Source of the DNA: Chrysopilus asiliformis | Lineage: Eukaryota > Arthropoda > Insecta > Diptera > Rhagionidae | Direction of reading: 5' to 3' | NCBI GenBank assembly: GCA_964034945.1 | Contig: OZ035963.1 | Coordinates: 41,811,090-41,875,089, forward strand | DNA: 64,000 nucleotides | Shown: positions 1 to 11,201 of the stretch, piece after piece | How the letters are laid out: each line of letters begins with the position of its first letter | How positions within the stretch are numbered: the stretch's first letter is position 1 | The notes under the pieces: generated by a model | What the model was told of the DNA's origin: nothing | Seen by the model: only the letters and a program-made list of their open reading frames with translations | The model's database searches: none | Position numbers and translations under genes: made by a program

Positions 1-1264
1 TTTGAGCTGACGTTCAATATTTCTCCTATTTTTATTTTCGTTTTTCAATAAATTTAGGCAATAAGAATTTTAATTTATCATTAGATATGTATTTTTATTA
101 TTTTTTTTAACAATTTAAAAAAAATTTGGTGGAGATCTGTTATAGCAGATAAAGTTTTTACATCGAATGGATGATAAGAAAAATGTGACTGCCCAAAACA
201 AAATGACCGCCAGTCATGACTTTAAAAATAAATTCAGTCTAAGAAATTTCCATCGTTCACCTTATGTGTCTGTGTCTTGAATAGTTGAAATGCATGAGTT
301 TTAGCCAATACCTTATGATATCACCATTGGTGCATTCAGTATGAAACATCACTAGAAAGACATCAGCTAATCAAAGTTTTATTTAGCGATAGGGCAGGAT
401 GATTTTGACCAATGTTCAAAATATGTACATACACATACACAAGAGAGATATGCTTATAAACATGGAAACCGGCGCTTTTTTATTTTTAAAGACATTATCT
501 TTCATTGGGCGCGTTTAGTCCGTGCCACTTTAGCGCTACCACTCTAGCAATGCTACCATAAAAGCGTCTATAGCAGCCGCTATCAAAATCTGTAGTTTTC
601 TGTTGATGGAACGACAGGGCAAAATGAATATCCATCAGATTTGGAGATGATTACGTTTCACTTACTGACCAATTGATTTTAACTTTTTTGCAACTAGTTG
701 GTTTCAGAAATTAAGACGGAATACATAAGCCATCACAAATCTCATAAGTTTTTAGGTTAAAATAGCACTGCCAAAAAAAAACGTTTACGCCGTCTCAAAA
801 CGGCAGCGCCTAAAGTTACCAATGCCAAAAATCCGGCTGGCAGTCATTGCCGAAGTGGGTGGCGTTTTGGGACCGTACTAAACCGCCCATTGTAATTCCC
901 TTGCCAAAAAAAATTTTAGGTTTCATGAAATAACTGTTCTTCGACATGAAATGTGCATCATATAATAAAAATCGAATACCAGCGATTGCTAAATACTTTT
1001 CTTTCATTAATTTCTATAAATTCATTCACCAAGAATTTTATTAGGATTGGTTATGTACTAAACCCCAATAAATGTATTCTGGTAACACCTGCTTTCAATT
1101 ATCCGAAATTGTGGTACATTTTTCTCGTTCTTTCTAAAGCGTGTCGAGGAGCACTACTACTATCGCTGCTAAAAATAGATAGCATGAATTTCCCCACTTT
1201 GAAGGGGAATTTTTTCAAAAAGTTTATTCACAGAGATCCTTCTATTTACGTAGTATATATTTTT
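1..1264. other. AT-rich sequence, nothing recognised
   Basis: No coding region with recognisable motifs, no RNA gene and no clear repeat boundary is visible. Short open frames exist on both strands but have the composition expected of random AT-rich sequence. Confidence 0.5.
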
Positions 1265-1267
1265 CTA

Positions 1268-1363
1268 TGCTAAAATATCCTATCTCTTTTTACTGTCTCT
1301 TTTTGCTTTTTCGTTTCATCGAGTTTGAAATCACTCACAACGGCGCTAAAGAAGTTTTCACTT
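1268..1363 (+). repeat. Copy of a ~90-bp dispersed repeat
   Basis: The block starting at GCTAAAATATCCTATCTC and running through TCACTCACAACGGCGC recurs at about 31234-31325 (same strand) and 42858-42942 (opposite strand). At those two sites it lies just outside the end of an FB-like foldback remnant. It is noncoding and of unknown class. Confidence 0.75.
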
Positions 1364-1649
1364 AAAAAAAAACACTTTAAATAACAAGTTTTATAACCTT
1401 ATACACTTTCAAAATGCACTAAAAAGTATAAATTGCGTGTTGTTGTGAAAATATAAAGTGTGTGACGTTGCATTTGCTCTTGAATCTGTAATAGCGGTTT
1501 CATACTGTGCAACGCAGCACACTTTATATTTTCACAACAACACGCAATTGATAAAAACATTTTTTGTGAAACTTTAAACTTGTTTTTTACTTTTTAGTGC
1601 ATTTTGAAAGTGTATAAGGTTATAAAACTTGTTTTTTAAAGTGTTTTTG
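1362..1649. repeat. Palindromic (hairpin) repeat, member 1
   Basis: Left arm about 1362-1462 and right arm about 1519-1649 are inverted copies, with a loop of about 55 bp. Both arms carry AATGCACTAAAAAG (or its complement) and a stretch ending in a TATAAAG-type block. The same core appears in the palindromes at about 27.4 and 41.0 kb, and a variant at 23.4 kb. A transcript would fold into a long hairpin. Confidence 0.75.
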
Positions 1650-2022
1650 GAGATACGAAAAAGGAAATCTTTCAAGCAACTTTTTTGGAAAAATTTTCTT
1701 TTTAGTAACTCCAGAAGTAGAGTGAATTTCGCAAAAGCAAAGTCCGACTCAGAATCAGCGACGTCAAAATAGCCTAAAATTCTATATTTTAGATATTGAC
1801 CAAAATGTCGCAAATTTTTTTTAATGAACAAAACTTTTGTGCGTTTTTTTTCTTTTATGTTTTTTTTTTATTGATTTTTTAACTTAATAATCACTATTTT
1901 ATTTATTTTTTTGTTTTTATTTGTTTTTTCTTTTTGCTAAGTTTTAATATTTTTTATAGAATTTATTTTTATGGAAAATGAACTAAATTACTTTGTGATA
2001 AACTATTATTAAAGTGCGTTTT
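1650..2022. other. T-rich low-complexity stretch
   Basis: Long T runs and simple A/T sequence on the plus strand with no motif I can support. The short minus-strand frame over 1574-1831 is composed mainly of repeat arm and low-complexity sequence. Confidence 0.5.
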
Positions 2023-2680
2023 TATACCCGTATGGTGAAACCAAAGGGTATATTAACTTTGCCTTACCGTTTGTAACGCCAAGATCCCGTCATCGCACAA
2101 AAAAATGAATTACACCAGTGTGTTTAGAATGATAAAAATATTTAATTTCTGCATGTCCGTCCGTCTGTCTGTCTGTCCGTCTGTCTGTCTGTCCGTCCGT
2201 CTGTCCGTCTGTCCGTCTGTCTGTCTGTCTGTCCGTCTGTCTGTCTGTCCGTCCGTCTGTCCGTCTGTCCGTCTGTCTGTCTGTCTGTGGCGCGGATTGC
2301 GGGCGCACGGATTGAGCTAGAGACTTGAAAGTTTGCACAGATCCGTTTTTCGTAAAATGGAGGCTAAGTTCGTTAATGGGCAAAAATGTACCATTAGGGG
2401 GGGTACCCCCCATACGAACGAAATCGTTTTTTGTGAATATCTCAAAAACGGTGCATCTTATCAAAAAAGTCCAAGAACAAAAGTTATTTAGAATATGATT
2501 CTACATAAAACTCCCATACATCAAAAGCCGATTGGAATAAATTTTAAAAAATCTTATTGGAAAGTATGACTTCAAAGTGGAATTTTGGTATAACTGTTCG
2601 AATTTTGATACGAATATCACCATACGGGTATCCAATGATTGCCCGATTGGCAATTATAGCTTTTGTTATGTTTTTGTTTT
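2023..2680 (+). mobile_element. Helentron-like (DINE-1/INE-1 type) element, copy a
   Basis: The element begins TATACCCGTATGGTGA and ends GCTTTTGTTATG, with a short subterminal inverted repeat (TACCCGTATGGTGA near the start, TCACCATACGGGT near the end). It holds a GTCY tetranucleotide array. This matches the architecture of dipteran DINE-1/mini-me elements: a TATACCC head, a conserved core and a GTCY microsatellite. Other copies occur at 16856-17380, 21391-22677 (two, minus), 25987-26534, 44235-45500 and 48357-48893. Paralogous empty sites at the 21.4- and 26.0-kb copies indicate insertion between like bases (T/T), as described for Helentrons. There is no coding capacity. Confidence 0.75.
2157..2288. 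repeat. (GTCY)n tetranucleotide microsatellite
   Basis: Alternating GTCC and GTCT units inside the Helentron-like element. The Thr/Asp/Arg-rich and Ser/Val-rich frames read across it are by-products of the repeat. Confidence 0.9.
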
Positions 2681-2935
2681 CAGTTTCAATACAATGTGTA
2701 ACGAAATAATAACGTTATATCGTAACGAAATTAATTTTTTTATCGTTACAAAACGAAATAACGTAACGAAATAAAAGTTTAATTTCGTTACGTAATGAAA
2801 TGTATAACGTTACAATTTTTTATTTCGTTTCCCGTCCCTGCTTTGAAGTCAAACTTTTCAATAAGATTTTTTAAAAATTTATTCCAATCGGATTTTGATG
2901 TATGGGAGTTTTATGTATAATCATATCCTAAATAA
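2681..2935. repeat. AACGAAAT-rich block and Helentron fragment
   Basis: About 2690-2840 contains many degenerate GTAACGAAAT units and ends CCCGTCCCTG, which read on the minus strand (CAGGGACGGGAAACGAAA) looks like a hAT terminus. From 2841 to about 2940 follows a minus-strand piece of the Helentron family. No matching left terminus or 8-bp target duplication was found, so the hAT reading is tentative. Confidence 0.4.
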
Positions 2936-4322
2936 CTAAACGGAAGGTCCTGCAAGGATAGCGCAAATATCCCTTTTCCCGTTTTTTCCGGGAAAATCGA
3001 CGTTAGGGGGTTTTCGTGGTCGCTGATTACGAATCCGGTGCCAACACCGGCCAGTTTTTGCGAGAAAAAATGGCAAAAGGACTTTTGCGTTATCCTTACA
3101 GGACCTTCTATTTCGAATTTTGAAATTCGAAAATTTCAAAGATAACACAAAGGTCCTTTTGTCATTTTTTCTCGCAAAAACTGGCCTTGGGACGTTTTCA
3201 TTGTTGCTTATCACGAATTCGGTGTTGGAATTTCAAAATTCCAAACGGAAGGTCCTGTAATAATAACGCGAATGTCCTTTTTCTAATTTTGACTCCGAAA
3301 AACTGGCGTTAAGGGCTTTTCGTGGGTGCTGATCGCAGCTCTGGTGTTAGAATTTCAAAATTCGAAATAGAAGTAGGGATGCAACATCGTTCATAAAACC
3401 TCGATATATCGAAAATCGATGTTTTTTTTAAGGCCATCAATGTCAAAAAACATCGTCCTGAAAGCATCGATACCTCGATGTTTTTCCGATGTTTTGAAAA
3501 GGTTAAATTTAATAAATAATTTAGCCACCATGCTCTTCTGTGGGTGGAGTGCACCCAGGTAGAATTAACGCGGTTTTAATTCTTCTTATACGTTGAACCA
3601 CCAAAAACCCGTTAGTTTTCGAGATATTCGCAAAAAACTAATAACCGGCATATCTCCATAACGGCTTGAGATGCGGAGTTCTAGTAAAAGACATAAATGT
3701 AGCAAATTTTATTGTCTCCAAGTTTTGTAATACATAAGACTACTGGAAAATGGTTAGTTTCGGAATAAATTGCAAAAAACGCATAGTTTTTAAAAAGACG
3801 CCGTTTTGGCTATTTCCGGTTAACGGATTTCCACATCAGGACCAAACTTCTCTGTAAAATTTCATGGCTAGTTCTGGTATTTTTTGCGAAATCTTGTAGA
3901 AGGATTAAACCGAAAATTGATACCAAAGAAAATTTAAACAAATCTTTAAGTAGTGGCTATATCAAATCTATCTAAAAACTAGTCCCTCTAGTCCTAAAAT
4001 TAGTTTCTATACTAATTTTATGAAGAGTAATGTTCTAACATCGTGGATAGTAACATCGATACCTCGATATATCGGCCTGTTCAACATCGAGGTTAAAACT
4101 CGATATTTTAAGCGATACCTCGATGTTTTGCAAACATGTATCGTTGGCATCCCTAAACAGAAGGTCCTGTAAGGATATCGCAAATGTTCTTTTTCTGATT
4201 TTGCTCGCAGAAACTGGTTTTGGGAGGTTTTCCGAGTTGCTTATCACGAATTTGGTGTTGGAATTCCGAAATTCGAAACAGATGGTCCTGGAAAGATAAC
4301 ATTTTTTCCCAAAAGTTTTAAA
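2936..4322. repeat. 122-bp satellite family remnants, split by a hAT element
   Basis: 2936-3373 and 4156-4322 hold diverged monomers with the landmarks CGGAAGGTCCTG, AAGGATAACGCAAAT, a pyrimidine-rich CCTTTTTCCC block, GGGTTTTCG and GTCGCTGATCACGAATCCGG. The same family forms regular arrays at 41.3-42.5 and 43.3-43.8 kb. The hAT element at 3374-4155 interrupts it. Confidence 0.75.
3374..4155. mobile_element. Non-autonomous hAT element (TAGGGATGC family), copy 1
   Basis: Ends are TAGGGATGC and GCATCCCTA, the Ac-like hAT terminus. The flanking 8-mers AATAGAAG and AACAGAAG differ at one base and form a decayed 8-bp target duplication. The interior has many CATCGATA/TCGATG palindromic motifs but no transposase. 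A second copy of 817 bp lies at 44629-45445 with an exact 8-bp duplication. Confidence 0.85.
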
Positions 4323-4323
4323 G

Positions 4324-4690
4324 TTATTTATGGTTTTTTGGGATTCTAAAATTTATACAAAAAACTTTAAGGTGGCAACCAAATCTTTTGGCGTAAACGA
4401 ACAAATCTTTTGGTTTGCCAACACGTGAGCATGCTACATACAGTCCATGGGCAAAGCATGGATTTTCCAAGTTGATTCCAACTTGTAACGACTGGCCTTG
4501 CGCTTTATTGATTGTTTTTGCAAATGCCAGTCGTACTGGAAACTGCAACCGTTTGAATTGGAATGGCATATCAGTGGGTATCAAAGGTATGCGTGGCAAT
4601 AGCACATCCTTTTCTTTTGAACTTGCCAGTCAGGAGTGTCGCTTCGATTATGTTCGTCATTAATTTTTTGACCGCCAGTCTGGTTCCGTT
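4324..4690 (-). pseudogene. Helitron Rep/helicase, C-terminal fragment of the Pif1-like helicase
   Basis: The minus-strand frame shows, in order, [53 protein letters not shown] and LYVACSRV, then a Cys/Lys-poor tail and a stop. These are the last conserved blocks of the Pif1-type helicase of Helitron transposons (superfamily 1B motifs V and VI), which drives rolling-circle replication with the upstream HUH nuclease. The nuclease and helicase motifs I-IV are missing. An in-frame stop lies just upstream of the fragment. It would act in the nucleus if part of an intact element; here it is a dead 3' end. The satellite downstream on the minus strand (below 4322) is the same kind that adjoins Helitron 3' ends near 10140. 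Family assignment is firm; functional status is decayed. Confidence 0.85.
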
Positions 4691-5828
4691 ACGAAGTCAA
4701 ACGGATTGAGCTCAAAACGGACTTGAGCTAGGGACTTAAATTTTTTTATAGTCCCTTTCTCTCTCATACAAACGAAACAGTTTTTTGCCATTTTCTCGAA
4801 AACGGTGAGTCATATTGAAAAATTTTACGAGGAAGTAAAATGAAAGTTCTATTTGAATTTGAGTCGCTTTTGTTTTAAAACACGGTGGGTTATACAGAAA
4901 TGTTGCAAAACTACTACAGCGCGGTGTAGCAAGGGTGGTTCACTCCGGCAGAAACTTTTTCGCGAAAATTTTTTGTTATTGATTTCTTACCGACTCTCAA
5001 TATTTTACCCACACAGGGCAACCACTTTCTAGGTCATGTACAAGTTTCATTTTTAATCTTCTCTGAAAGAGACTTTTTTTAGGAGATCATAGAAAAGCTT
5101 ACTTTTAGTTATAATCTAACTTTGCACAAAAAAACTTACAGAAATTGAAGATAAATTCTAATTTTCTTGATTGTAAAAAATTTTTTGTTCACAATTTTTT
5201 GAGAGATTTTTTTAAAATAAAAATACTATATCGACTACATCCTGCGCCGCAGGCGTAAATTTTTAAATATCAAAAGATTGTAGCTTAGGTGCGGTGACAA
5301 AAAAAAAAGTCTACAATATTTATTATAACTTAATTCATCGAATCATTTGCTTAAGTAAACAATCGCATCGATTGTGAGAAGCCGAGCTGGCGCCGCACGT
5401 TGGGGCCAAAGTGCTATTCGGCGGCCAAAAACAAATTTTGAGTTCTGTCTTTGAAGGATTTCGGTTATGTCATTGCGTTGGGAATACTTGGGAACCTAGA
5501 AATCCAAAAGGACACTCCTGTGGCAAGTAATTTCCAAACGCCATGGGGTCAAAGTTGGCAAAAATTCAGTTTTTTTCAATTTTCGAATTTTCAACAAATT
5601 TTTTTAACTTTATTAAGTCACTTAGTACAGAAAAATCGATTTTATCATCAAAATGAGGACATATTTAGGCAACTATAAAAAAATATAAAAATTTGTAGTA
5701 CTACATTTTTTTCTTAAAATTGTTATTCCAGAATTCTGGGCATTCTAAAAACACTATTTTTTTTCGCGAAATCACGTATGTGGCACTGTAAAATTTGATC
5801 CGGCTTGATCCGGTCAGGTGTCAGTTGG
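4691..5828. other. No gene recognised
   Basis: AT-rich sequence. Around 5385-5430 a GC-rich block (GAGCTGGCGCCGCACGTTGG) resembles part of 31385-31440 on the other strand, so it is another dispersed repeat piece. No coding region is supported. Confidence 0.4.
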
Positions 5829-6103
5829 GATTCGCGGACAATTTATCGTGAACAATTTATCGTAAAACAATTTATCGTGAACAATTTATCGTAAAACAAT
5901 TTATCGTAAGAACAATTTATCGTAAGAACAATTTATCGTAAGAACAATTTATCGTAAGACAATTTATCGTAAGAACAATTTATCGTAAGACAATTTATCG
6001 TAAGAACAATTTATCGTAAGACAATTTATCGTAAGGAATATTATTTTTACAAATTCGGGCGCCCGAATTTGTAAAAATAATATTCCTTACGATAAATTGT
6101 TCT

Positions 6104-6360
<257 letters not shown>

Positions 6361-6379
6361 ACGAAACATCATTAATTTA

Positions 6380-6600
6380 TCCCCCTTCCCCCCCCCCCCC
6401 CTTTCCCCCTCCCCCTCCCCCCCCCCCCCCCCCCCCCCCCCTTTCCCCCTCCCCCTCCCCCTTCCCCCTTCCCCCTTCCCCTTCCCCCCACCCTCTTCCC
6501 CCTGCCCCTTTCCGCTTCCCCTCCCCCTTCCCCCCTCACACCCTCCCCCTCCCCCTTCCCCCTCCCACCCTCCCCCTTCCCCCGCCCTACCAAACCCATC
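6380..6600. repeat. C-rich polypyrimidine tract
   Basis: Nearly pure C/T on the plus strand with long C runs. Proline-rich (plus) and glycine-rich (minus) frames are compositional artefacts. Shorter pyrimidine tracts sit at the same place in the relatives at 31.1 and 43.0 kb. Confidence 0.9.
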
Positions 6601-7985
6601 ATCCACCCGACCCATCTCCCCAACACTTCCCACAATAATCTTGTTCTTACGATAAATTGTCTTACGATAAATTGTTCTTACGATAAATTGTCTTACGATA
6701 AATTGTTCTTACGATAAATTGTCTTACGATAAATTGTTCTTACGATAAATTGTTCTTACGATAAATTGTTCTTACGATAAATTGTTTTACGATAAATTGT
6801 TCACGATAAATTGTCTCACGATAAATTGTTTACGATGAATTGACCGGCACCCGTCAGTTGGATATGATAGCCAAGGTCAATATCTTTCGAAACATCCATA
6901 TTTCATCTGCTACTACATGCAACTCTAGTCACCGTTAACAAAAGTCTGGGGAGACATTGCGGATCTCGAAAAACGAGACTAGCGAATTCGAAAGGCAACT
7001 TCGATTTCGAGAGACAATGGAATTACGTATCTCGAACATGCAATTTCGAGATTTCCCCAAGGGAAATGTTTTTGACAGATAATGTTTATTTATTTTTGTG
7101 GTGTTAAAGTGCAAAGTTGCATTTAATTGTTCCACTTTATTCAGTAAAATGTTTCTTCCGAACATTTTTTTTAATGATTCGAGCAAAAGCGATGAACAAA
7201 TACAAAAAAACATTAATCCGTTCGGTACATGTTTTTTTTTATGGGGGTTAAAGACAGGGCCGTACAGACTTGGGGGGGGGGATGGGGGGGGGCGGCTCCC
7301 CCCCAATAATTCTTCAGTTGGGAATTTGACCTTTAGGAGTTGGGATTCTTAAAGATCTTAAAGATGTGAGATGTGAGATTTCCCAAGTTGGGAAATCTCT
7401 TTAGTTGATTTTCCAAAATCCCAACTTGTCTTTTTCTACCTCAAATTTTCTATAAGTGAACATACTCGTGTTTTATGGTTTGTTTGTTTTTTCACATGCC
7501 ATTCTGCTTTGGCAACAGCGTCACAGCGAGTTGGGAGAGAATGAATAAAAGGCTTTGAAAGAGTAGACACTCGACCGTGGGAGGAGTATAATGTTCTCAT
7601 CAGTTTATGGCACAGAACTATATAACATAGAACAACTGTCACCATACAAAGCTCTGCTGAAAAATTGTCCCAAAAGTATTTCCCTCTTTATAATACTTAA
7701 ACGCATCCACTGAACTGTATAATGTCGCGAAATTCAAATTTCGTCTGCCGCGAAATTCAAATTTCACAAGTTTGAGACTAACTTTAGGCACCAACACCAT
7801 TCCTAAAGTCTATTTTCCATTGACAGCTCACGGTTTAAACGAGAGGACTATATTTATTTTCATGCGGTTATCTCGCTCTTACTTAACTCGTTTTGATCCA
7901 TTGAACTGTATTGAAATGGGACCATTTGAGACAGCAAATCGAGCGATCTAGTATATTCGTGCTGAAACGGTGAGTTTTGAAAATA

Positions 7986-8713
7986 CAGTGGAGTCCGCTT
8001 AGAAGAACACTGAAAATGTCAGCAAAATTGGTTCTCTTAAGCGGGTTGTTCTTTTAAGCGGTGTTTTTGATTCCGAGGCACCTAAAGATTAATAAAAAAC
8101 CAAACAATGTATTTTACGAACAATCTAAAAATACATATATCTTTAATTCTCCTTTTTTCACTTCTTTAGAAGAAAGGTTTTTATTTTGCAAAGCAATAGA
8201 TCCCAACTCATTTTCTGCCTTTAATATTTTTGATAATGTAGAAATACCGCACTCATATTCTTTTGCAATCTCTTTTCTGTTGACACCACTTTTCAATTTA
8301 TCCAAAATCTCGATTTTCTGTTTAACAGAAAAAAATTGTTTACGAGATTTCATTGAAACATGTCGTTTTTTAGTAGAATCACATGTTTTGTCGCTATTTT
8401 CGTTTAAACGAATTTTTTTGTATGAGTTATAAAAAACTGCGCACAAAATGCTGTTCTCTTAAGCGGATTGTTCTCTTAGTGCCGTTTGCACCAACAAAAC
8501 TTAGTAACTTATGTACAACTTAAAAAATTTAAGTCGAAGAATTTCTACGGTTTAAGTAGGCTAACCACAACTTAATTTTTTAAGTATAATACGGTGTTTT
8601 CTTAAACAAATTAAAATGAATGGCAATAATCTAGAAAAGTAAATGCCACAAGAAATTGTGATTTTAAGCGGGATGTTCTTTTAAGCCATAGTGCTCTTCA
8701 GCGGACTCCACTG
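7986..8713 (-). mobile_element. pogo/Tigger-like element
   Basis: Ends CAGTGGAGTCCGCTTAGAAG and, inward from the right, CAGTGGAGTCCGCTGAAGAG, flanked by TA at 7984-7985 and 8714-8715. Repeated AAGCGG/CCGCTT motifs lie in both subterminal regions. The minus strand encodes only the N-terminal DNA-binding part of a Tigger transposase, so the copy is non-autonomous. Confidence 0.9.
8114..8446 (-). pseudogene. Tigger/pogo transposase, N-terminal HTH fragment
   Basis: The 110-residue frame contains KRKQFFS-type lead-in (SRKQFFSVKQKIEILDKL), then SGVNRKEIAKEYECGISTLS, which is the first helix-turn-helix (Psq/CENP-B N-terminal type) of pogo/Tigger transposases. In intact relatives this domain binds the terminal repeats and is followed by a CENP-B-type domain and a DDE catalytic core; both are absent here. 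The start codon is uncertain because the first residues look like noncoding subterminal sequence. It lies within the TIRs at 7986-8713, so its ownership is clear. It cannot transpose DNA by itself. Confidence 0.8.
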
Positions 8714-10139
8714 TATATGTGTAATTGTTGTACCATCGGTGTTCGGATTTTTTAAACAAATGAATAGGTAAGAACTGTTTCAAGTAATATGTATTTAATT
8801 TCTTATAAGTTTATGTCAACAGTGGATTCGGATAAAATATGGAAAATAAATTTTTATTAGGTACATCCTAGTTAGGAAAAATTAGATGTTCAAGTTGGGA
8901 AAATTGGAATGTCTCCCCCCCCCCCCCCCCCCAATCCAGAGCCTTCGATACGGCCCTGGTTAAAGATTATCTCTATACAAATTAATGATGTTTAAGCTAT
9001 TAGTATTCATTTAAAACAAAAAAAAATTAATAATTTTTATTTTTTACAAATACGTCCACTGTAGTACAGCTTTTTACTCAAAAAATCAAAATTGGGTCAC
9101 AAATGCACTTAAAGGTGCACTGAATGAGAAGAGAGTGTTGAAAATAAATAAATAATAAGATAATTCAAATTTTTTAGCATGATGCCATATGGCATCAAAA
9201 TACCGAATGGGTTAAGATATAACAGCAATTTGCTTGAAATAGTGTTGCTCCATAAATTTGACAATAATTTTTAATTGTTCTCTATTTGTTAGAACCGGCG
9301 TCTTTTTCTTTTTTTCTTCACTCATTTTACTAGAAAACACAATGCTTATTTTTTTAACATTATTATGAAGAACTTACCGCTTTTAAAGAAACGAGCTGAA
9401 AATTTAAAACCCAACTGCCGTCTCGAAAGCACAAGACCTTTCGAGAAATATCGGTCGAGAGAAATGTCAGAAACCCGCGATTTTCAAGATAAGCAATCAG
9501 GCATTAAATTCGAGAAAACGAATGAGCCCAAGGGAAATTTTTGGGAAATTTCAAATGCATTTTATACTTTTAAGTTTTTCGCATTTTTTTGCTTTATGCG
9601 GATAAATTCTTTCAAGTGGTATGCTACAAAACCCTTTAAATATTTATTTGGGTTTTATAAAAAACCACTAATAACAGAATTTTGTATTATTCTATGTGCG
9701 TTCAGTAAAAAATTATTACTTTCGAAACAACATTTTTTTGTGGTTTTTAGGTCTTTTTAAAAGCCAGCACCCACTTTTTTTTTCTTTGGAAATGCGAATT
9801 TTGCGATATTTATGCAAAAAAATGTTGTTCCGACTACTCTTAAATTTCGAGAAATTGGTATGCAATGTCGAGCACAAAATTGAGATAGGCAATACCAATT
9901 CATGGTTTCTCGATCGTACTAGCGTTTGTTCGAGATCCGCAATATGCTCCCTGGTTTCTTACATATTATTTTTTTTTAAATTTCTTACTTTGTCACAACA
10001 AAGGACAAAGATCTTTCCTTTAATATGTTAGGAAATGGTTTTAATTACTTTTAATATACGGAATATTTTCCATGCCATCATACAGTGAAACCATTAAATG
10101 TCACCCTTTTTGACAGTAAAACCGTTTAAAAATGAATAA

Positions 10140-10845
10140 CTAGCAGACCCTACGTTGCCAGCTAAAAGTTTTTTGTATAAATTTTAGAATGCCAAAAAAC
10201 CATAAATAACTTAAAAAGTTTTGGGAAAAAATTTTATCCTTACAGGACCTTCCGTTTCGAATTTTGAAATTGCAACTCCAGATTCGTGATAAACAACACT
10301 GAAAACCTCCCAAAGCCTGTTTTTGCGAAAAAATTGAAAAAAGGACATTTCCGTTATCCTTACAGGACCTTCCGTTTAGCATTTGAAAAAATCGAACATC
10401 GGATTCGCGATCAGCGACCTCGAAAACCCGGGAAAAACGGGAAAGAGGATATTTATGGACCTTTCGTTTCGAATTTTGAAAATCTAATATCGGATTCGTG
10501 ATCAGCGATCCCAAATATGCCAATTTTCCCGGGGAATAATGGCAAAAAGGATATTTGCGTTATCCTTACAGGACCTTACGTTTCGAATTTTAAAATTCCA
10601 ACAGCAGAGCCGTGATCAGCGACCCCAAAAACCTCATAATGCCAATTTTTCCGGGGAAAAATGGGAAAAAGGATATTTTCATTATCCTTACAGGACCTTT
10701 GAAAATCTAATACCGGATTCGTGATCATTTTTGAAATTTTGAAAATCTAATACCGGATTCGTGATCAGCGACCCTAAAAACCGCATAATGCCAATTTTTC
10801 CGGGGAAGAATGGGAAAAAGATCCGCTTACAACGATCGCCAATAG
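10140..10845 (-). mobile_element. Helitron 3' end followed by 122-bp satellite monomers
   Basis: Read on the minus strand the sequence ends TGGCAACGTAGGGTCTGCTAG followed by T, the CTAG-T terminus expected of Helitrons. To its right on the plus strand are about five diverged satellite monomers (ATCCTTACAGGACCTTCCGT, GTGATCAGCGACC). The same join of helicase-type 3' flank and satellite occurs at 4.2-4.4 kb. Confidence 0.6.
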
Positions 10846-10853
10846 ATATTTAA

Positions 10854-11197
10854 CACGTTGGCTACCATGTGAGTCACCGGTGATCGCAGCGTGTCACCCA
10901 CAGGGACAATGTGAGTCACCGGTGTACACACACTATTGTCATTACCGTCAGTTTCTCAAGTTCCATGGTTGAGTGCAGTCGCTCGTGCGGTACAAAGGGG
11001 TTTTTTTTTGTGAAGCATATTTCATGTGAAAAATTTGTTGTGGTAAGTTTTTTCCGTTATATTTTATTCGATTCGTTCGTTTTTGTCTGTATTGATCTTG
11101 TGTTCACTGGTGACTCACATTGTACAGAAATAATTTTTGCGTTTTTTCCCAGTGTATACTAGCGGAGTAAGCGTTTTTTTGGCTGGTAGCCAACGTG
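10854..11197. mobile_element. piggyBac-like MITE (CACGTTGGCTACC ends)
   Basis: Flanked by TTAA on both sides (10850-10853 and 11198-11201). Ends are the inverted repeat CACGTTGGCTACC. Inside are repeats of GTGAGTCACCGGTG. It is 344 bp and noncoding. TTAA duplication is typical of piggyBac and a few other superfamilies; the assignment rests on that alone. Confidence 0.75.
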
Positions 11198-11201
11198 TTA
11201 A

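Larger units (their letters stand above)
7255..8958. mobile_element. Non-autonomous hAT element (CAGGGCCGTA family)
   Basis: Ends are CAGGGCCGTACAGAC and, inward from the right, CAGGGCCGTATCGAAGGC. The 8-bp target duplication GTTAAAGA is exact (7247-7254 and 8959-8966) and falls inside the piggyBac-like MITE. G- and C-homopolymer runs lie just inside both ends. It is itself split by a Tigger-like element at 7986-8713. Confidence 0.9.
7217..9211 (-). mobile_element. piggyBac-like MITE (TTAA target), split by a hAT
   Basis: Flanked by TTAA at 7213-7216 and 9212-9215. Ends are TCCGTTCGGTAC and, inward from the right, CCCATTCGGTATTTTGATGC. It is a diverged, inverted copy of the 297-bp element at 13893-14189, which has ends CCCTTTCGGTA. 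Both contain the ATGCCATATGGCAT palindrome. A hAT element (7255-8958) sits inside. Confidence 0.8.
6946..9954. mobile_element. Unclassified TIR element, outer layer of a four-level nest
   Basis: The left end CTGGGGAGACATTGCGGATC and the right end read inward, CCAGGGAGCATATTGCGGAT, share an inverted repeat that continues through TCTCGAA. The interior, once inserted DNA (7217-9211) is removed, is about 1.0 kb, rich in TTTCGAGA-type motifs, with no transposase recognised. I could not identify a clean target duplication. Superfamily unknown. Confidence 0.6.

Noticed and set aside
5390..5420. Retroviral-type tRNA-Lys primer site (CTGGCGCCGCACGTTGG)
   Set aside because: The match is partial, no LTR or gag adjoins it, and the block recurs near 31.4 kb as part of another dispersed repeat.
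5838..6034. Regularly spaced short repeats resembling a CRISPR array
   Set aside because: The units are contiguous 15-17-bp tandem copies without unique spacers, exist in inverted orientation at 6636-6845, and lie in an insect repeat; no cas genes are present.
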